Positions 27,201-35,997 of a DNA stretch of 64,000 bases are shown here, piece after piece (position 1 is the first letter of the stretch; each line of letters starts with the position of its first letter). The position numbers and the translations under genes were made by a program. A model generated the notes under the pieces. The model made no database searches, was not told the origin of the DNA, and worked only from the letters and a program-made list of their open reading frames with translations. Source of the DNA: Arenibacter arenosicollis (GTDB lineage: Bacteria; Bacteroidota; Bacteroidia; Flavobacteriales; Flavobacteriaceae); the NCBI RefSeq assembly GCF_014397245.1, contig NZ_JACLHY010000023.1, forward strand, positions 16,155-80,154, read 5' to 3'.

Positions 27201-28820
27201 AGCCTCGTTAATGACCACTCCGGCCGGTGTGAATCTACTAAGCAGAATATCGTCCGCAGTCTTCTGAAAATCGGTGCGGAGGTTTCCGATTTTTCCGTGG
27301 CCCCCAAGATCATTAAAACTTTGTTCGCTTCGAAGGCCCGTAGTAGGGATGAAACGTTTTGGCACCTCTAGGCGGGAAAACAACTTATCTTTTTTATCCA
27401 AAGCCCTAAAATGTGAGGGAACCCCGCTGGTCGTTTCCGATTTTCCCAGCCATAAAATACCGTTTGGATTCAATGCGTAGTGAAAAGTGGTCAGTGCACT
27501 TTTTTGTAGGTATCCTCCCAGGTATATGAGTACATTCCGGCAACTTATGAGATCCATCTTGCCAAAGGGAGGATCCTTTAAAAAATCATGTACTGCAAAA
27601 ACGCAACAACTCCTAATGGATTTGTTTACCTGGTAACCGTTATTGTTCTTGGTGAAATAACGTTGTAGCTGGTCCGGAGACACCCCTTTGACTTCGCTGT
27701 TGGAATACATTCCAGATCGTGCCTTTTCAATGGCGGGCATGCTCAAATCGGTAGCAAAGACCTGCACTTTTTGAAATTGGGACAAAGGGGCTCTGCCGAC
27801 CAATACTTCATAGAGGGCGATAGCAATAGAGTACGCTTCTTGGCCCGTACTGCAGCCCGCTACCCAGACACGAATGGTATCCTCAAAAGTCTTATTTTCT
27901 ATGATGTTCGGGATAACTTTTTTATATAGTTTATCAAAGATCTCTGGATTCCTAAAAAATTCGGTTACCGGAATCAACAGGTCCATATACAATACATCCA
28001 GCTCCTGTTTGTCCCTCCTTAGATATTTTAGATATGCGGATGGTTCCATAGTTTTGGTAATGGCAATCCTACGGAGTATCCTTCTGCGTATAGTAGTCTG
28101 TTTATAGTATGTGAAATCAGTGCCCTTGCGTACCCGTAGCAACGCGATTATTTGTTTGTAAATGGTATCCTCTTCTTTTTGCCCAGAATTTTCCACACCA
28201 TTTCCGTTGATGATATGGGCCACCTCCTTAATTTTTCTTGGTATGTCTCCGGGGGGAAGTATAAAGTCCACCACGCCCGCCTGTACAGCACTATTTGGCA
28301 TGCTGCTATATGCCGCAGATTCTTCATCCTGCGCAAACGTGATACCGCCGTGGTCTTTAATGGCCTTGAGTCCCAAAGTTCCATCGGTGGCGGTACCGGA
28401 AAGTACCACCCCGATCGAATGTGATTGGTGTACTTCCGCTAGCGACCTAAAAAAAAGGTCAATGGGCATATTACGTTCGTTTTCGCCTTTTGCTGGTCGG
28501 GGCCTCAATTCAAGAACGCCGTCGTTTGCGATCATCATCTTATTGCTGGGGATGATGTATACATGATCAGGCACTACTATTATTTCATCGGTAACCTCCA
28601 GAACGGGTATGGAGGTCACTTTTTGAAGCAGTTCCTGTAGTATGCTTTCGTGGGTGGGATCCAGATGTTGCACTAAGACATAGGCCATTCCGGAGGACTC
28701 TGGAATGGCCTTCAAAAGTCTTTTAAAGGCGTCTAGCCCCCCTGCGGAGGCACCGATCCCCACTACGGGGAAACAGTTCTCTGATATTATGAGCTTCTTT
28801 TTGGGTGTTTTCATATCCAT
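24231..28820 (-). CDS. CheB-CheR-PAS hybrid sensor histidine kinase
   Basis: A 1529-aa soluble signalling protein. Residues about 15-205: CheB methylesterase with catalytic Ser25 (GIGASAGGL), His52 and Asp146. About 215-480: CheR methyltransferase (TIRRRILRR, VWVAGCSTGQEAYS). About 660-740: a long coiled coil of EELQSANEEL-type repeats. Then four or more PAS domains, the last with a PAC motif (EMEMRFLNKNGDYIWHL). HisKA carries the phospho-acceptor in ASHDLQEPLRK, followed by HATPase_c (NALKFSK, DNGIGF, GSGIGLAI). No membrane helix or receiver is present. CheB-CheR-PAS-kinase fusions are known; the substrate of the CheB/CheR part is not, since no chemoreceptor is nearby. A receiver protein gene lies upstream at 29196 on the same strand. 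Confidence 0.93.
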   Translation of the reverse strand: MDMKTPKKKLIISENCFPVVGIGASAGGLDAFKRLLKAIPESSGMAYVLVQHLDPTHESILQELLQKVTSIPVLEVTDEIIVVPDHVYIIPSNKMMIANDGVLELRPRPAKGENERNMPIDLFFRSLAEVHQSHSIGVVLSGTATDGTLGLKAIKDHGGITFAQDEESAAYSSMPNSAVQAGVVDFILPPGDIPRKIKEVAHIINGNGVENSGQKEEDTIYKQIIALLRVRKGTDFTYYKQTTIRRRILRRIAITKTMEPSAYLKYLRRDKQELDVLYMDLLIPVTEFFRNPEIFDKLYKKVIPNIIENKTFEDTIRVWVAGCSTGQEAYSIAIALYEVLVGRAPLSQFQKVQVFATDLSMPAIEKARSGMYSNSEVKGVSPDQLQRYFTKNNNGYQVNKSIRSCCVFAVHDFLKDPPFGKMDLISCRNVLIYLGGYLQKSALTTFHYALNPNGILWLGKSETTSGVPSHFRALDKKDKLFSRLEVPKRFIPTTGLRSEQSFNDLGGHGKIGNLRTDFQKTADDILLSRFTPAGVVINEAMDIVHFRGSTGRYLEPAPGKASLNLFRMAKHGLAFELRNILHKAKKENTAVVKENISVQLNGDETRNISIEAIPLPNIVEPHYLVLFHDRVLREGTLSAIGKKLPKKGDIGGKSKKNQKDLHIEQLEQELAQTREDMRSIIEEQEAANEELQSANEELMSGSEELQSLNEEMETSKEELHSTNEELMVVHQETIGLNEQLLAARDYAEGIVDTIHEPLLVLDRSLRIISANQAFYRTFEVNQKDTEGKLIFQLGNKQWDIPGLRTLLEDILPHKSTIENFEVARNYPNIGERNMLLNAREIRRDSEDEKLILLAIEDVTEKAMLRQKEKELLDRFENLLLQAPVAIMVLKGPEFLVELANEAYLGMVEKEKDFIGRPLFESLPELKLQGVKERLEGVMRNGVPYHGVELKILLLRKEKGEMGYFNLVYHPIHNEQNKVTGIMAVANEVTEKVRARQLVEESEYRYHNMIHSSPSLISVLKGENMTIEIANDAMLESWGKGKEIIGKSLFEVLPEAAEQGFEKLLLGVYRTGKSANAYEAPITRVRNGQAGIEYYTFMYQAQRNLQGEIEGVAIIANEVTPQAVLHQKLRESESHFRQMADLMPSKISNADIAGNVTYFNKNWLEFTGLDFKELKELGYHKIMHPEEVEEFGKRLEIALETGTNLEMEMRFLNKNGDYIWHLNIASPITDEKGDFQMWIGVSTDITEQISTRNRNQETYIMHSNVLEEQVLQRTAELRGSNDALQVSNSELKRLIKELEAFTYVASHDLQEPLRKIQTFIGRISDGESDGLTDKGKGYFQRVYAVSEQMRGLIKDLLDFSRLGSAERKFVETNLGAITEEVIREFEGLIDEKKATINCEEMDTVKVIPYQFRQLMYNLIANALKFSKPDNPPHITIKSKIAKGNKLEIKDLLPDKRYCQITVEDNGIGFKPEYGDQIFEVFKRLHGKEVYLGSGIGLAIVKRIIENHNGTITVEGELDRGARFDIYIPVF

Positions 28821-29195
28821 GGTATACTATTGAATATCGATATTTTTGTACCGTTTTTATAAATAGATACTCGATTGCGACAGAAAATTATTAATAGAAA
28901 ATTGATCTTTTATTTTATCGATCACATTTCCTTTAAAGGTAAGGATAATATATGGTGGATTTCTTATTCCCATTAAACATTCGTAGGCTCTAGGTTAACC
29001 TCATGGAAGGTGCGTGGCTATTTGGGTATAATCTGTAAACATTATGAGTAGAAACCACTAATTACACAGGGAATTCCGTGGATCTTATCGAGTATAAATT
29101 CTGACAATACTTGGGTAATGGAAAATAAATATGGAATCTTTTACGGCTAAATGGTGTATTGGAACTTTTCTAAATCCTGATGTTCCATGACTACA
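28821..29195. other. Intergenic region between kinase and response regulator
   Basis: About 375 bp, AT-rich, without an open frame or clear hairpin. It should hold the promoter of the kinase gene. Confidence 0.4.
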
Positions 29196-29636
29196 TTATT
29201 GCAGTAAAAAGTTGTTCTTTTCAGTACGTATACCGTTTTTCTGTATTACGAGTTCGATGGCGAGTGAAATTAATTTCAGTAACTGAGAAAACCCGACTGG
29301 TTTCTGTATAAAATAGGTGGCTCCATTTTGATATAGTCCGTCTGCAACGGATCGGTCATAAGAGGTAGAAATTATAACGACCGGAATCTTTGACAGCCCT
29401 ACATCGTTTTTTATTTCCTTTAGACATTGGAATCCTGTTTTTCGGGGTATATTCAAGTCCAAAAAGAGAACATCGGGAAGTTTTGTTGTATTTTTTGAAA
29501 GCAACTGCATGAGTTCCTCTCCATCATAAACGATTATGTTAGTTGTTAAAAAAGATAATGCTTCCAGAGCTTCCCTGAAAAACATGCAATCGTCGGGGTC
29601 ATCATCAGCAAGGAGAATGTAGGGGATTTTGTCCAT
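29196..29636 (-). CDS. Single-domain response regulator, Rcp1-like
   Basis: A 146-aa receiver: ADDDPDD acidic pocket (residues 10-16), phospho-acceptor in VLFLDLNIPRKTG near residue 60, ISTSYD switch region and FIQKPVG Lys near residue 111. The SxxPDDCxF start and LNIPRKTG are typical of the Rcp1-like class that partners PAS/phytochrome kinases. It lies 375 bp upstream of the CheB-CheR kinase on the same strand and is a good candidate partner. The regulator at 30998 is a close relative. Confidence 0.9.
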   Translation of the reverse strand: MDKIPYILLADDDPDDCMFFREALEALSFLTTNIIVYDGEELMQLLSKNTTKLPDVLFLDLNIPRKTGFQCLKEIKNDVGLSKIPVVIISTSYDRSVADGLYQNGATYFIQKPVGFSQLLKLISLAIELVIQKNGIRTEKNNFLLQ

Positions 29637-30997
29637 AGGTCAAGATACTTTATTGTCCTAACCTGGACATTGACCGGATTTTAGGTTTTTAATTTCGCAT
29701 AAATATAATAAAAAATTGCACAAAAATATTGACTAGTGTATTTCAAGAGTCTTTTGGTCGGTGCTGTAAAATTATCAGTTTTAAGCCATTGGTTTTCAAC
29801 TTCATTTTGTTCCATCATTTCAATCTATTACGATAAAGAAATAACCTTAACCGAATTTAAAGTAAGTTGCACATGTATTGCTGGGTCTTCCCTTGGGATG
29901 TTTGAGAATTTTAAAAAAACAGGAGAATTATGTAATCTATTAGGATAATTATATAACATTAATCCCTTCAATACTTCTCACCTTTGCTGTCAATAGTATT
30001 TTAAACAGAACCTATGGATACGTGGAAAGAGAATAATTTCCTTTACAGAATTCTTGGAAAATTGAAGAGTTTCCTAAGACCGATATATTATAATGGAACT
30101 TCCGTTACTGTTAAGGAGCGGGAATCGGCCTTGGCATTACAAACAATTTTGCTGGAACTCAATAATATTAAACTAATAAGTAAAAACGAGGACATTGTCC
30201 CATCCTAAAAAACAATACAATTCTAGGTAGTTGGTAAATAGTTAGGATTTTTTTTGAATGTACATGAAAGAGCAGGTATTAAAGAACTTTGCTCTTTCAT
30301 TACTACAAATAAATTTAATAGGAAAATATCCTGTAGTCCAGTGAGCTTTTATCCCATATTAGTAATAACAGTACAATAATAAATAAAGTATTATGAGAAA
30401 ATGTTTCATTTTTTTTGCCGTCTATATAATTATGTTATATAGTGTAGTTTACCTGTAAAAAACATAATCTAAACCATAGTTTTATGGAAATCCTTACTTC
30501 AAACCGGTTTTATAAAATGTAATTGGATAAGTGAACCACTTTGGCAACAATAGTCATGTTCTCGTAAATGAGCATAAATAAAACCCTCCAATTTTCATAT
30601 TAAGGGACATTTATTTATACATTTTTCTTTCCTTTATAAATACAGTAATATATTTATCACTTCTATAAAAGGAAGGTTTTCCTAACATTGCCCCCCTTCT
30701 ACAAACTGTTTTTGCAAAATGGCCGATTATGGTACTCCAAAAGTGGCGGCAAATCTCTTATAGGCTGCATACGGACATTAACCAAATATTCCACTGTAAG
30801 CTAATAATAAGTATATTTGTATGTTGAATCAATTTCTGAAGCCGACCTTTGTTGCTGTCAGCACCAAGGCTTATCCCCGCCTACAGAAAAATGGCTGCAA
30901 CACCCCGTCTAACCATTATTGCATTGTACCATTAATTACAACATCCAAAGGCATTCCTTCCAAAGAATTTCTTTCGCTTATATAAATATAAACACAA
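29637..30997. other. Long intergenic region with one doubtful small ORF
   Basis: About 1.36 kb between two divergent response regulators. Only the frame 30014-30208 looks potentially coding. No repeat or RNA gene was recognised. Composition is very AT-rich. Confidence 0.4.
30014..30208 (+). CDS. Possible small hypothetical protein
   Basis: A 64-codon ATG frame with amphipathic composition (FLYRILGKLKSFLRPIYYN, then ERESALALQTILLELNNIK). No family recognised. It is the only plausible coding stretch between the two response regulators. Confidence 0.35.
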   Translation: MDTWKENNFLYRILGKLKSFLRPIYYNGTSVTVKERESALALQTILLELNNIKLISKNEDIVPS

Positions 30998-31435
30998 ATG
31001 AAAAATATCTTTCTTGCTGATGACGATGCTGATGATCGCGATTTTTTTATAGATGCACTTAAGGAAGTAAGCCTCCCTACTGATATCACGCTTTCCAACA
31101 ATGGTTTGGAATTGATGAAAAATCTAGAGAACTTAATCCAACATCCTCCACCTCACGTAATTTTCCTGGATTTGAACATGCCTTTTAAAGACGGCTTTCA
31201 ATGCTTGGAGGAAATAAGAAATACGCCAAAACTAAAGGATATTCCAGTTGTTATATTTTCAACATCAGCCAGTGATATTTATGTTGATAAAACATATGAA
31301 CAAGGTGCAAATTATTATATTCAAAAACCTTCTTCATTTAAACTTTTGGTAAAATCTATTGAAAAAGTTTTATCACTTGAAATGTGGCCATCACCAAAAC
31401 CCCAAAGAGAAAATTATATTTTATCAATTTCCTAA
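30998..31435 (+). CDS. Single-domain response regulator
   Basis: A 145-aa receiver: LADDDADDRDFF at residues 5-16, phospho-acceptor Asp in VIFLDLNMPFKDG, FSTSASD switch and IQKPSS with the conserved Lys. It is closely related to the regulator at 29196. The next gene, a histidine kinase, starts one base after the stop (TAACATG), so kinase and receiver are one translational unit and almost certainly partners. Confidence 0.92.
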   Translation: MKNIFLADDDADDRDFFIDALKEVSLPTDITLSNNGLELMKNLENLIQHPPPHVIFLDLNMPFKDGFQCLEEIRNTPKLKDIPVVIFSTSASDIYVDKTYEQGANYYIQKPSSFKLLVKSIEKVLSLEMWPSPKPQRENYILSIS

Positions 31436-31436
31436 C

Positions 31437-32687
31437 ATGATACGAATTCAATTAGCCAAAGCCCTTCGATCGCTTGCTTTTCTAAATACGGAGAAAAAAA
31501 AGCGGGCAGCGGAATTGATAGTTGCCAACAAGGAACTTGTTTTTCAAAACGAGGAGAAGGAAAAAAGAGCAGTGGAATTGTTTATTGCCAACAAGAAACT
31601 GGTTGTACAAAACAGGGAAAAGGAAAAAAAAGCTGCGGAATTAATTATTGCCAACAAGGAACTTGCTTTTCAAAATGAAGAGAAAGAAAAGCGGGCGGCG
31701 GAATTGGTCATTGCCAATAAGGAACTGGTTGTACAAAACAAGGAGAAGGAGAAACGGGCTGGGGAGTTGATCATTGCCAACAAGGAACTAGCTTTTCTAA
31801 ATGACGAAAAAGAGAAGCGGGCGGCGGAATTGGTAATTGCGAACAAGGAACTTGCATTTCAGAACGAAGAAAAGGAAAAAAGGGCCTCGGAATTGATCAT
31901 TGCCAATAAGGAACTCGCCTTTCAAGGCGATTTAAAGGAAAGGCGGGCAACAGAATTAATTATTGCCAATAAAGAATTAGAATCTTTTACCTACATATCC
32001 AGCCATGATCTGCAGGAGCCATTGCGTAAAATACAGATTTTCTCAACCCGCTTAATTGACGATGAATCACAAAACTTATCCGAAAAAGGGAAAAGCTACG
32101 TACTGGGAATGAATGAGGCATCCACTCGTATGCAATCCTTGATTCGCGATTTACTTGGATACTCCCGCACAACTACTTCGGAAAGAAAATTTGTAAGCAC
32201 CAATCTCAACACCGTAATAGAATTGGTAAAAAAAGATTTCATAGAAATCATAACTGCAAAAAACGCCACCATCAAAGTAGTTGGCGAGTGCGATGTGCCA
32301 GTCATTCCCTTTCAGTTTCACCAACTAATTCAAAACATCATTGGCAACGCCCTTAAATTTTCTAAACCGGACTTATCGCCTCTTATAATAGTAAAGAGCA
32401 AAATTGTAAAGCGCAGCGAAGTAATTAGCGATAAACCATTATCTGCCGAGGAATATTGTCACATTACAATAACAGACAATGGTATTGGATTTGCCCACAA
32501 ATTCAAAGACCACATCTTCGAATTATTTAAACGCCTTCACGACAAAGACAAAATACCCGGTACAGGTATCGGGCTTGCAATCGTAAAAAAAATCGTAGAA
32601 AATCACAATGGTTTAATTACAGCAAGCAGCGAAATTAATAAGGGAGCTTGCTTTGATATTTATATTCCTTCGAACCTACCCCTATAA
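31437..32687 (+). CDS. Soluble histidine kinase with 21-residue coiled-coil repeats
   Basis: From ATG 31437 the protein has 416 aa. Residues 17-184 are eight tandem 21-residue units of the type NEEKEKRAAELIIANKELAF, three heptads each. HisKA follows directly (SSHDLQEPLRKI, phospho-His190), then HATPase_c: NALKFSK, DNGIGF, GTGIGLAI. There is no PAS, GAF or membrane segment, so the only possible input is the coiled coil. The kinase domain resembles that of the giant CheB-CheR kinase. A longer reading from 31359 would overlap the regulator and is not needed. Confidence 0.9.
   Translation: MIRIQLAKALRSLAFLNTEKKKRAAELIVANKELVFQNEEKEKRAVELFIANKKLVVQNREKEKKAAELIIANKELAFQNEEKEKRAAELVIANKELVVQNKEKEKRAGELIIANKELAFLNDEKEKRAAELVIANKELAFQNEEKEKRASELIIANKELAFQGDLKERRATELIIANKELESFTYISSHDLQEPLRKIQIFSTRLIDDESQNLSEKGKSYVLGMNEASTRMQSLIRDLLGYSRTTTSERKFVSTNLNTVIELVKKDFIEIITAKNATIKVVGECDVPVIPFQFHQLIQNIIGNALKFSKPDLSPLIIVKSKIVKRSEVISDKPLSAEEYCHITITDNGIGFAHKFKDHIFELFKRLHDKDKIPGTGIGLAIVKKIVENHNGLITASSEINKGACFDIYIPSNLPL
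31485..31988 (+). repeat. Eight tandem 63-bp coding repeats
   Basis: Each 63-bp unit encodes one 21-residue coiled-coil segment of the kinase (consensus EKEKRAAELIIANKEL plus linker AFQNE). Units differ mostly at synonymous or conservative positions; the last (GDLKERRATELIIANKELESF) runs into HisKA. Copy number could vary by recombination. Confidence 0.9.
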
Positions 32688-33401
32688 AGGTGAGTGACTT
32701 TAAATGGTTAACCTTCTTTTATAGCTTGTGCAGTACCGGAAACCTTTAAACATTTTAAGCGCTTAGATTCAACTCAACGCCGGTTCCTTTAAACAAAAGT
32801 CTTTTTATTCATTTTTGTAACTGGCTTGTGTTGTTCCCCTGGCGCCCCAAATTTAACATTGGTATTCTTTATTACCATTAACAATTCTTTTACCAATTAA
32901 CTTCGGGCAGGGAATATATTTACCTTATTCCAACTGGGAATTTCAAAAGTTCCGAGTGCATTGGAATAAATTAGAACAAACTATTTTCCGTTGGTGTTCT
33001 GTTCATTTTTTGCATCGCCCAAAAAACGAACCAAAAAAGGCTAGGCTGATTTTTCTTTTTTTGAAATCTACGGACTTTTCACGGCCGCAGCGTCCAGACC
33101 GCTTTCACAAAGGTGAAATGCTCTTTGGACGCCTACCCAAACCCCATGTGAAAACCCCTTGATTTACTACTAAAATAAAAATAGGCCGTTCCTTTGGTCT
33201 TTCAACCTTCTTAGTTCTGATAAATCATTGTCCGTTATCGAATACCATTGAGCAAATCCTAAAGTCGATCTTCTTCCGTCGTGGAGATGGCATGGCCGTT
33301 AAGAATTATTGAAGCCTTGGAAATAATTTAGGCCATGGCATCGGTCCATAAAATCCCAAGATTTTAGGGGCCACCTAGTGAAGAAGGGTCTTTTCTTTTG
33401 G

Positions 33402-33437
33402 TTCGTTTTCTTTGGACAAGCAAAGAAAATGAACGAA
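33402..33437. repeat. Long hairpin
   Basis: TTCGTTTTCTTTG and CAAAGAAAATGAACGAA pair around a short loop (GACAAG), giving a near-perfect stem. It is REP-like; a similar stem-loop lies near 33002. No gene ends beside it, so a terminator role is doubtful. Confidence 0.45.
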
Positions 33438-33743
33438 TCAAGATATTCATAACCTCCTTATTCTGCCAGGGTCTTGGCTATATCCCTGACCTTATGCGAG
33501 GATGCCACCACGGTTCCTGCCTGAGTCAGTCAGGCCTAACGCAGCACACTTGAATCAATAACTGTAAACCAGTGTATCGCTCCCCCCCTATTTACCTATA
33601 CGTTCCAGTGCGTTAAAGAAGTTTTTTCAATTAGTGCTTTAGACTTTTCATAAATTCTGAACACTCAATTCAAGTCTTGGTATTTCCCAGGTGAACCACT
33701 TATGGGCAGACAGTAAAAAGATGTAATTCAACGGGTAATCCAG

Positions 33744-33866
33744 TATTTAATCGATGAAACAAATACCAGAACCAATATTTATTACCTTAGAAGCTACGAA
33801 TCTAGCTCTTGGTTGTAGTACTCCCTCCTCTTTACACCAGCGAAAATTTTATTTGATTATTGGATC
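33744..33866 (+). repeat. Dispersed intergenic repeat, copy A
   Basis: About 120 bp sharing ATCGAT..., CCAATATTTATTACCTTAGAA, GGTTGTAGTACTCCC and GAAAATTTTATT in order with copies at 48452 and 59600. No ORF inside. Confidence 0.6.
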
Positions 33867-34081
33867 TTAAACAGTATTCGGGTACCGTCCCGTTGACTAG
33901 GAATATGCTAAAATAGTTATATGGTAACTTTTTTCGGTTTCAGTATGTTGTGCTTCATTAAGAGATTGCCAAAAGTAAATTAAGTACAGCTGGACTTATT
34001 GTGTCCTGTGAAAAGAGGAAATTTATTTTCGAAAGAATAAAAAAGAATTTCAAATACATTTTTTAACTTAAATCAAAAATC

Positions 34082-34489
34082 ATGGAAAACAAACAAAACC
34101 TTCAGGTTATAGAGAATCTTTACAACGCTTTCGCAACGGGAGATATGCCTACAGTTCTCGGGTCTATGGATCCTGCTATTGAATGGAACGAAGCCGAAAG
34201 TAATTCGCTGGCAGATGGCAATCCCTATGTTGGTCCAAATGCTATTTTGGAAGGCGTTTTTGCACGACTTGGAGCCAACCACGAGCACTTTGGGCTGAAG
34301 GATGTTAAAATCCACGGTATGAATGACAATAAGGTTTTAGCTACCCTACGTTATGATGCTAAAGTAAAGGTAACTGGAAAGGCCTATAATGCACAAGCTG
34401 CGCATCTTTGGACGCTTAATAATGAAGGAAAAATTACGGCCTTTCAACAATTTGTGGATACCAAGAAGTTGGCAGACGCTGAAAAGTAA
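34082..34489 (+). CDS. SnoaL/NTF2-like protein
   Basis: A 135-aa NTF2-like cone fold: N-terminal helices VIENLYNAFATGDM, then MDPAIEWNEAES, a central GPNAILEGVFARLG and C-terminal strands AAHLWTLNNEGKITAFQQFVDT. This is the SnoaL-like ketosteroid-isomerase class, common as small accessory enzymes or binding proteins; substrate unknown. No signal peptide. It opens a series of single plus-strand genes separated by palindromic spacers. Confidence 0.82.
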   Translation: MENKQNLQVIENLYNAFATGDMPTVLGSMDPAIEWNEAESNSLADGNPYVGPNAILEGVFARLGANHEHFGLKDVKIHGMNDNKVLATLRYDAKVKVTGKAYNAQAAHLWTLNNEGKITAFQQFVDTKKLADAEK

Positions 34490-34780
34490 TTTTAATTGTA
34501 TCAACGTATAGATTACTAAAAACATAACCACGCTAAATAGTGTTTCAGGCAAACACTATAAGATTTCCCTTTGTGCATGGTGGAAAGCAATCGCTAGTTG
34601 CCTTATAGTTTGTAAAAATAGGAATAGGTTGACTTGTTCATCCGTATATTGTGAGCAAGAAAAAAAATGGGCATAGACCCACATGGTTATGGCACAATTC
34701 CCTGCGGAAATATAATTTTAAAAAATGAAGCTGGTAATTAAGGGGGTTAATTTTCTCTAATTGTCCGGTCCTAAAATATT
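34490..34780. other. Intergenic spacer with cassette-type sequence
   Basis: Contains GTTGCCTTATAGTTTGTAAA near 34603. Relatives of this block occur in the spacers at 37583 (GTTGGCTTATAGTTTGTTAT) and 59753. Arms are too diverged for exact boundaries. Confidence 0.4.
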
Positions 34781-35830
34781 ATGTCGAAAGAACAAACAAA
34801 ACGTATTCTTAGAATAGTATTTATTATTGCTAGTATAAGCTCTTTGTATTTCGTACCATGGATTTTGGTAAAGGCTTGGATTTTACCACTACCCGATACC
34901 GTTCAAGAACAGCTTAATGAAGGAATTGATCATGGATTTGATGGAATGATCATTTATGTGGACCAAGCAGGGAAGCCACCGGAGTTTTATGCCTCAGGTT
35001 GGCACGACCGAAAAAAGAAGATACCTGCCGACCCCCACGCCTTATTCAAGATTGCCAGTATTACCAAGCTTTATGTGGCAGTTGCTACCGCAAAATTAGT
35101 CAAGGCCAAGCGTTTGTCCTTGGATAAAACGCTCGCGGATTACTTTCCTGAACTTGTGGGAAGAATTGAAAATGCAGAAAGAATCACATTGAGAATGATG
35201 GTGCAGCACCGAAGTGGCATTCCCAATTTTGTAGACCATCCCGATTATTGGAAAAACCCGCCCACAACCAAACAAGAAACTCTTGATTACGCTCTGGATT
35301 TACCGGCCGATTTTGAACCAGGGGAAGATTATGGCTATTCAAATACCAATTATATGCTGATTTCCGATCTTATTGATAAGGTGCTAGGTTACAGCCATCA
35401 ACAATACATAAAAGAAGAAATTCTAATGCCCATAGGGCTGAAAAACACTTACGGTTCGTTAAATGAAGTGAACATAGATGATGTTATGAGTGGTTATTAT
35501 GTTGGCTATGAGGAAGATTTAAAGACAGAAAACACAGGCCTAATGCTGGCTACTGCAGAAGATGTGGGTATTTTTTTGAGGGCCCTGAACGATGGCTCCG
35601 TGTTTAATGAAGGAGAACAGGAAATCTATTCCTCCATTTATGTGTACAAGCATACAGGCCTGCTTGTAGGCTATCAGAGTATTGCAGAATACCACAAAGA
35701 CATCGACACGGTGGTTATTCAATTTAACAATACCACGAATTTTGATGGATACGACTGGAATTTAGCTGAAATCATTTATAGTAGAATTGTAAAAATAGTG
35801 AGCCGTAAAAAAGCTCATGATGAGGTCTAA
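34781..35830 (+). CDS. Serine hydrolase, class C beta-lactamase/PBP-like
   Basis: A 349-aa serine hydrolase with an N-terminal hydrophobic anchor or signal (IVFIIASISSLYFVPWILV). Motifs: S-x-x-K in KIASITKLYV (near residue 90), Y-x-N in YGYSNTNYM and a C-terminal HTG box in YKHTGLLVGY. HRSGIPNF is typical of the beta-lactamase-related Pfam family. Relatives include D-Ala-D-Ala carboxypeptidases, esterases and AmpC; true antibiotic hydrolysis cannot be claimed. It is a single gene between palindromic spacers. Confidence 0.87.
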   Translation: MSKEQTKRILRIVFIIASISSLYFVPWILVKAWILPLPDTVQEQLNEGIDHGFDGMIIYVDQAGKPPEFYASGWHDRKKKIPADPHALFKIASITKLYVAVATAKLVKAKRLSLDKTLADYFPELVGRIENAERITLRMMVQHRSGIPNFVDHPDYWKNPPTTKQETLDYALDLPADFEPGEDYGYSNTNYMLISDLIDKVLGYSHQQYIKEEILMPIGLKNTYGSLNEVNIDDVMSGYYVGYEEDLKTENTGLMLATAEDVGIFLRALNDGSVFNEGEQEIYSSIYVYKHTGLLVGYQSIAEYHKDIDTVVIQFNNTTNFDGYDWNLAEIIYSRIVKIVSRKKAHDEV

Positions 35831-35997
35831 AACATTGCTATGGTAAGCATTCAGATAGGTTTATATGTAGCGGGGAGGTCTGTCTAAAATCTGCTATGTT
35901 TTTCGGAAAACAAGTACCAACTGAGTCATAGTTTGCTAAATATATAGTAACTTGTTGCTATAGCCGTACGTTGTATATAATTTCCAAAAAAGAAAAA
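35831..35997. other. Intergenic spacer with cassette-type right end
   Basis: Ends with ATATATAGTAACTTGTTGCTATAGCC then GTACGTTGTA, almost the same as the spacer at 37605-37635. The CGTTGTA end matches the right cores of other spacers. Confidence 0.45.

Larger units (their letters stand above)
32688..34081. other. Gene-poor intergenic region with repeats
   Basis: About 1.4 kb. It holds a hairpin at 33402, an intergenic repeat at about 33469-33555 (GGCTATATCCC, CAGGCCTAACGCAG) with relatives near 44650 and 46716, and a copy of another repeat at 33744. Around 33002 TTCATTTTTTG...CAAAAAACGAA is a second stem-loop. The 68-codon frame at 32956 overlaps this and is not credible. Confidence 0.5.

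Noticed and set aside
31485..31988. CRISPR-like array
   Set aside because: The 63-bp units are contiguous coding repeats in frame with the kinase, without spacers.
32956..33162. 68-codon open frame
   Set aside because: It runs through stem-loop repeat DNA (TTCATTTTTTG...CAAAAAACGAA) and has no coding character.
34781..35830. Antibiotic-resistance beta-lactamase
   Set aside because: The motifs only show the broad serine-hydrolase/PBP-like family; no AmpC-specific features are seen.
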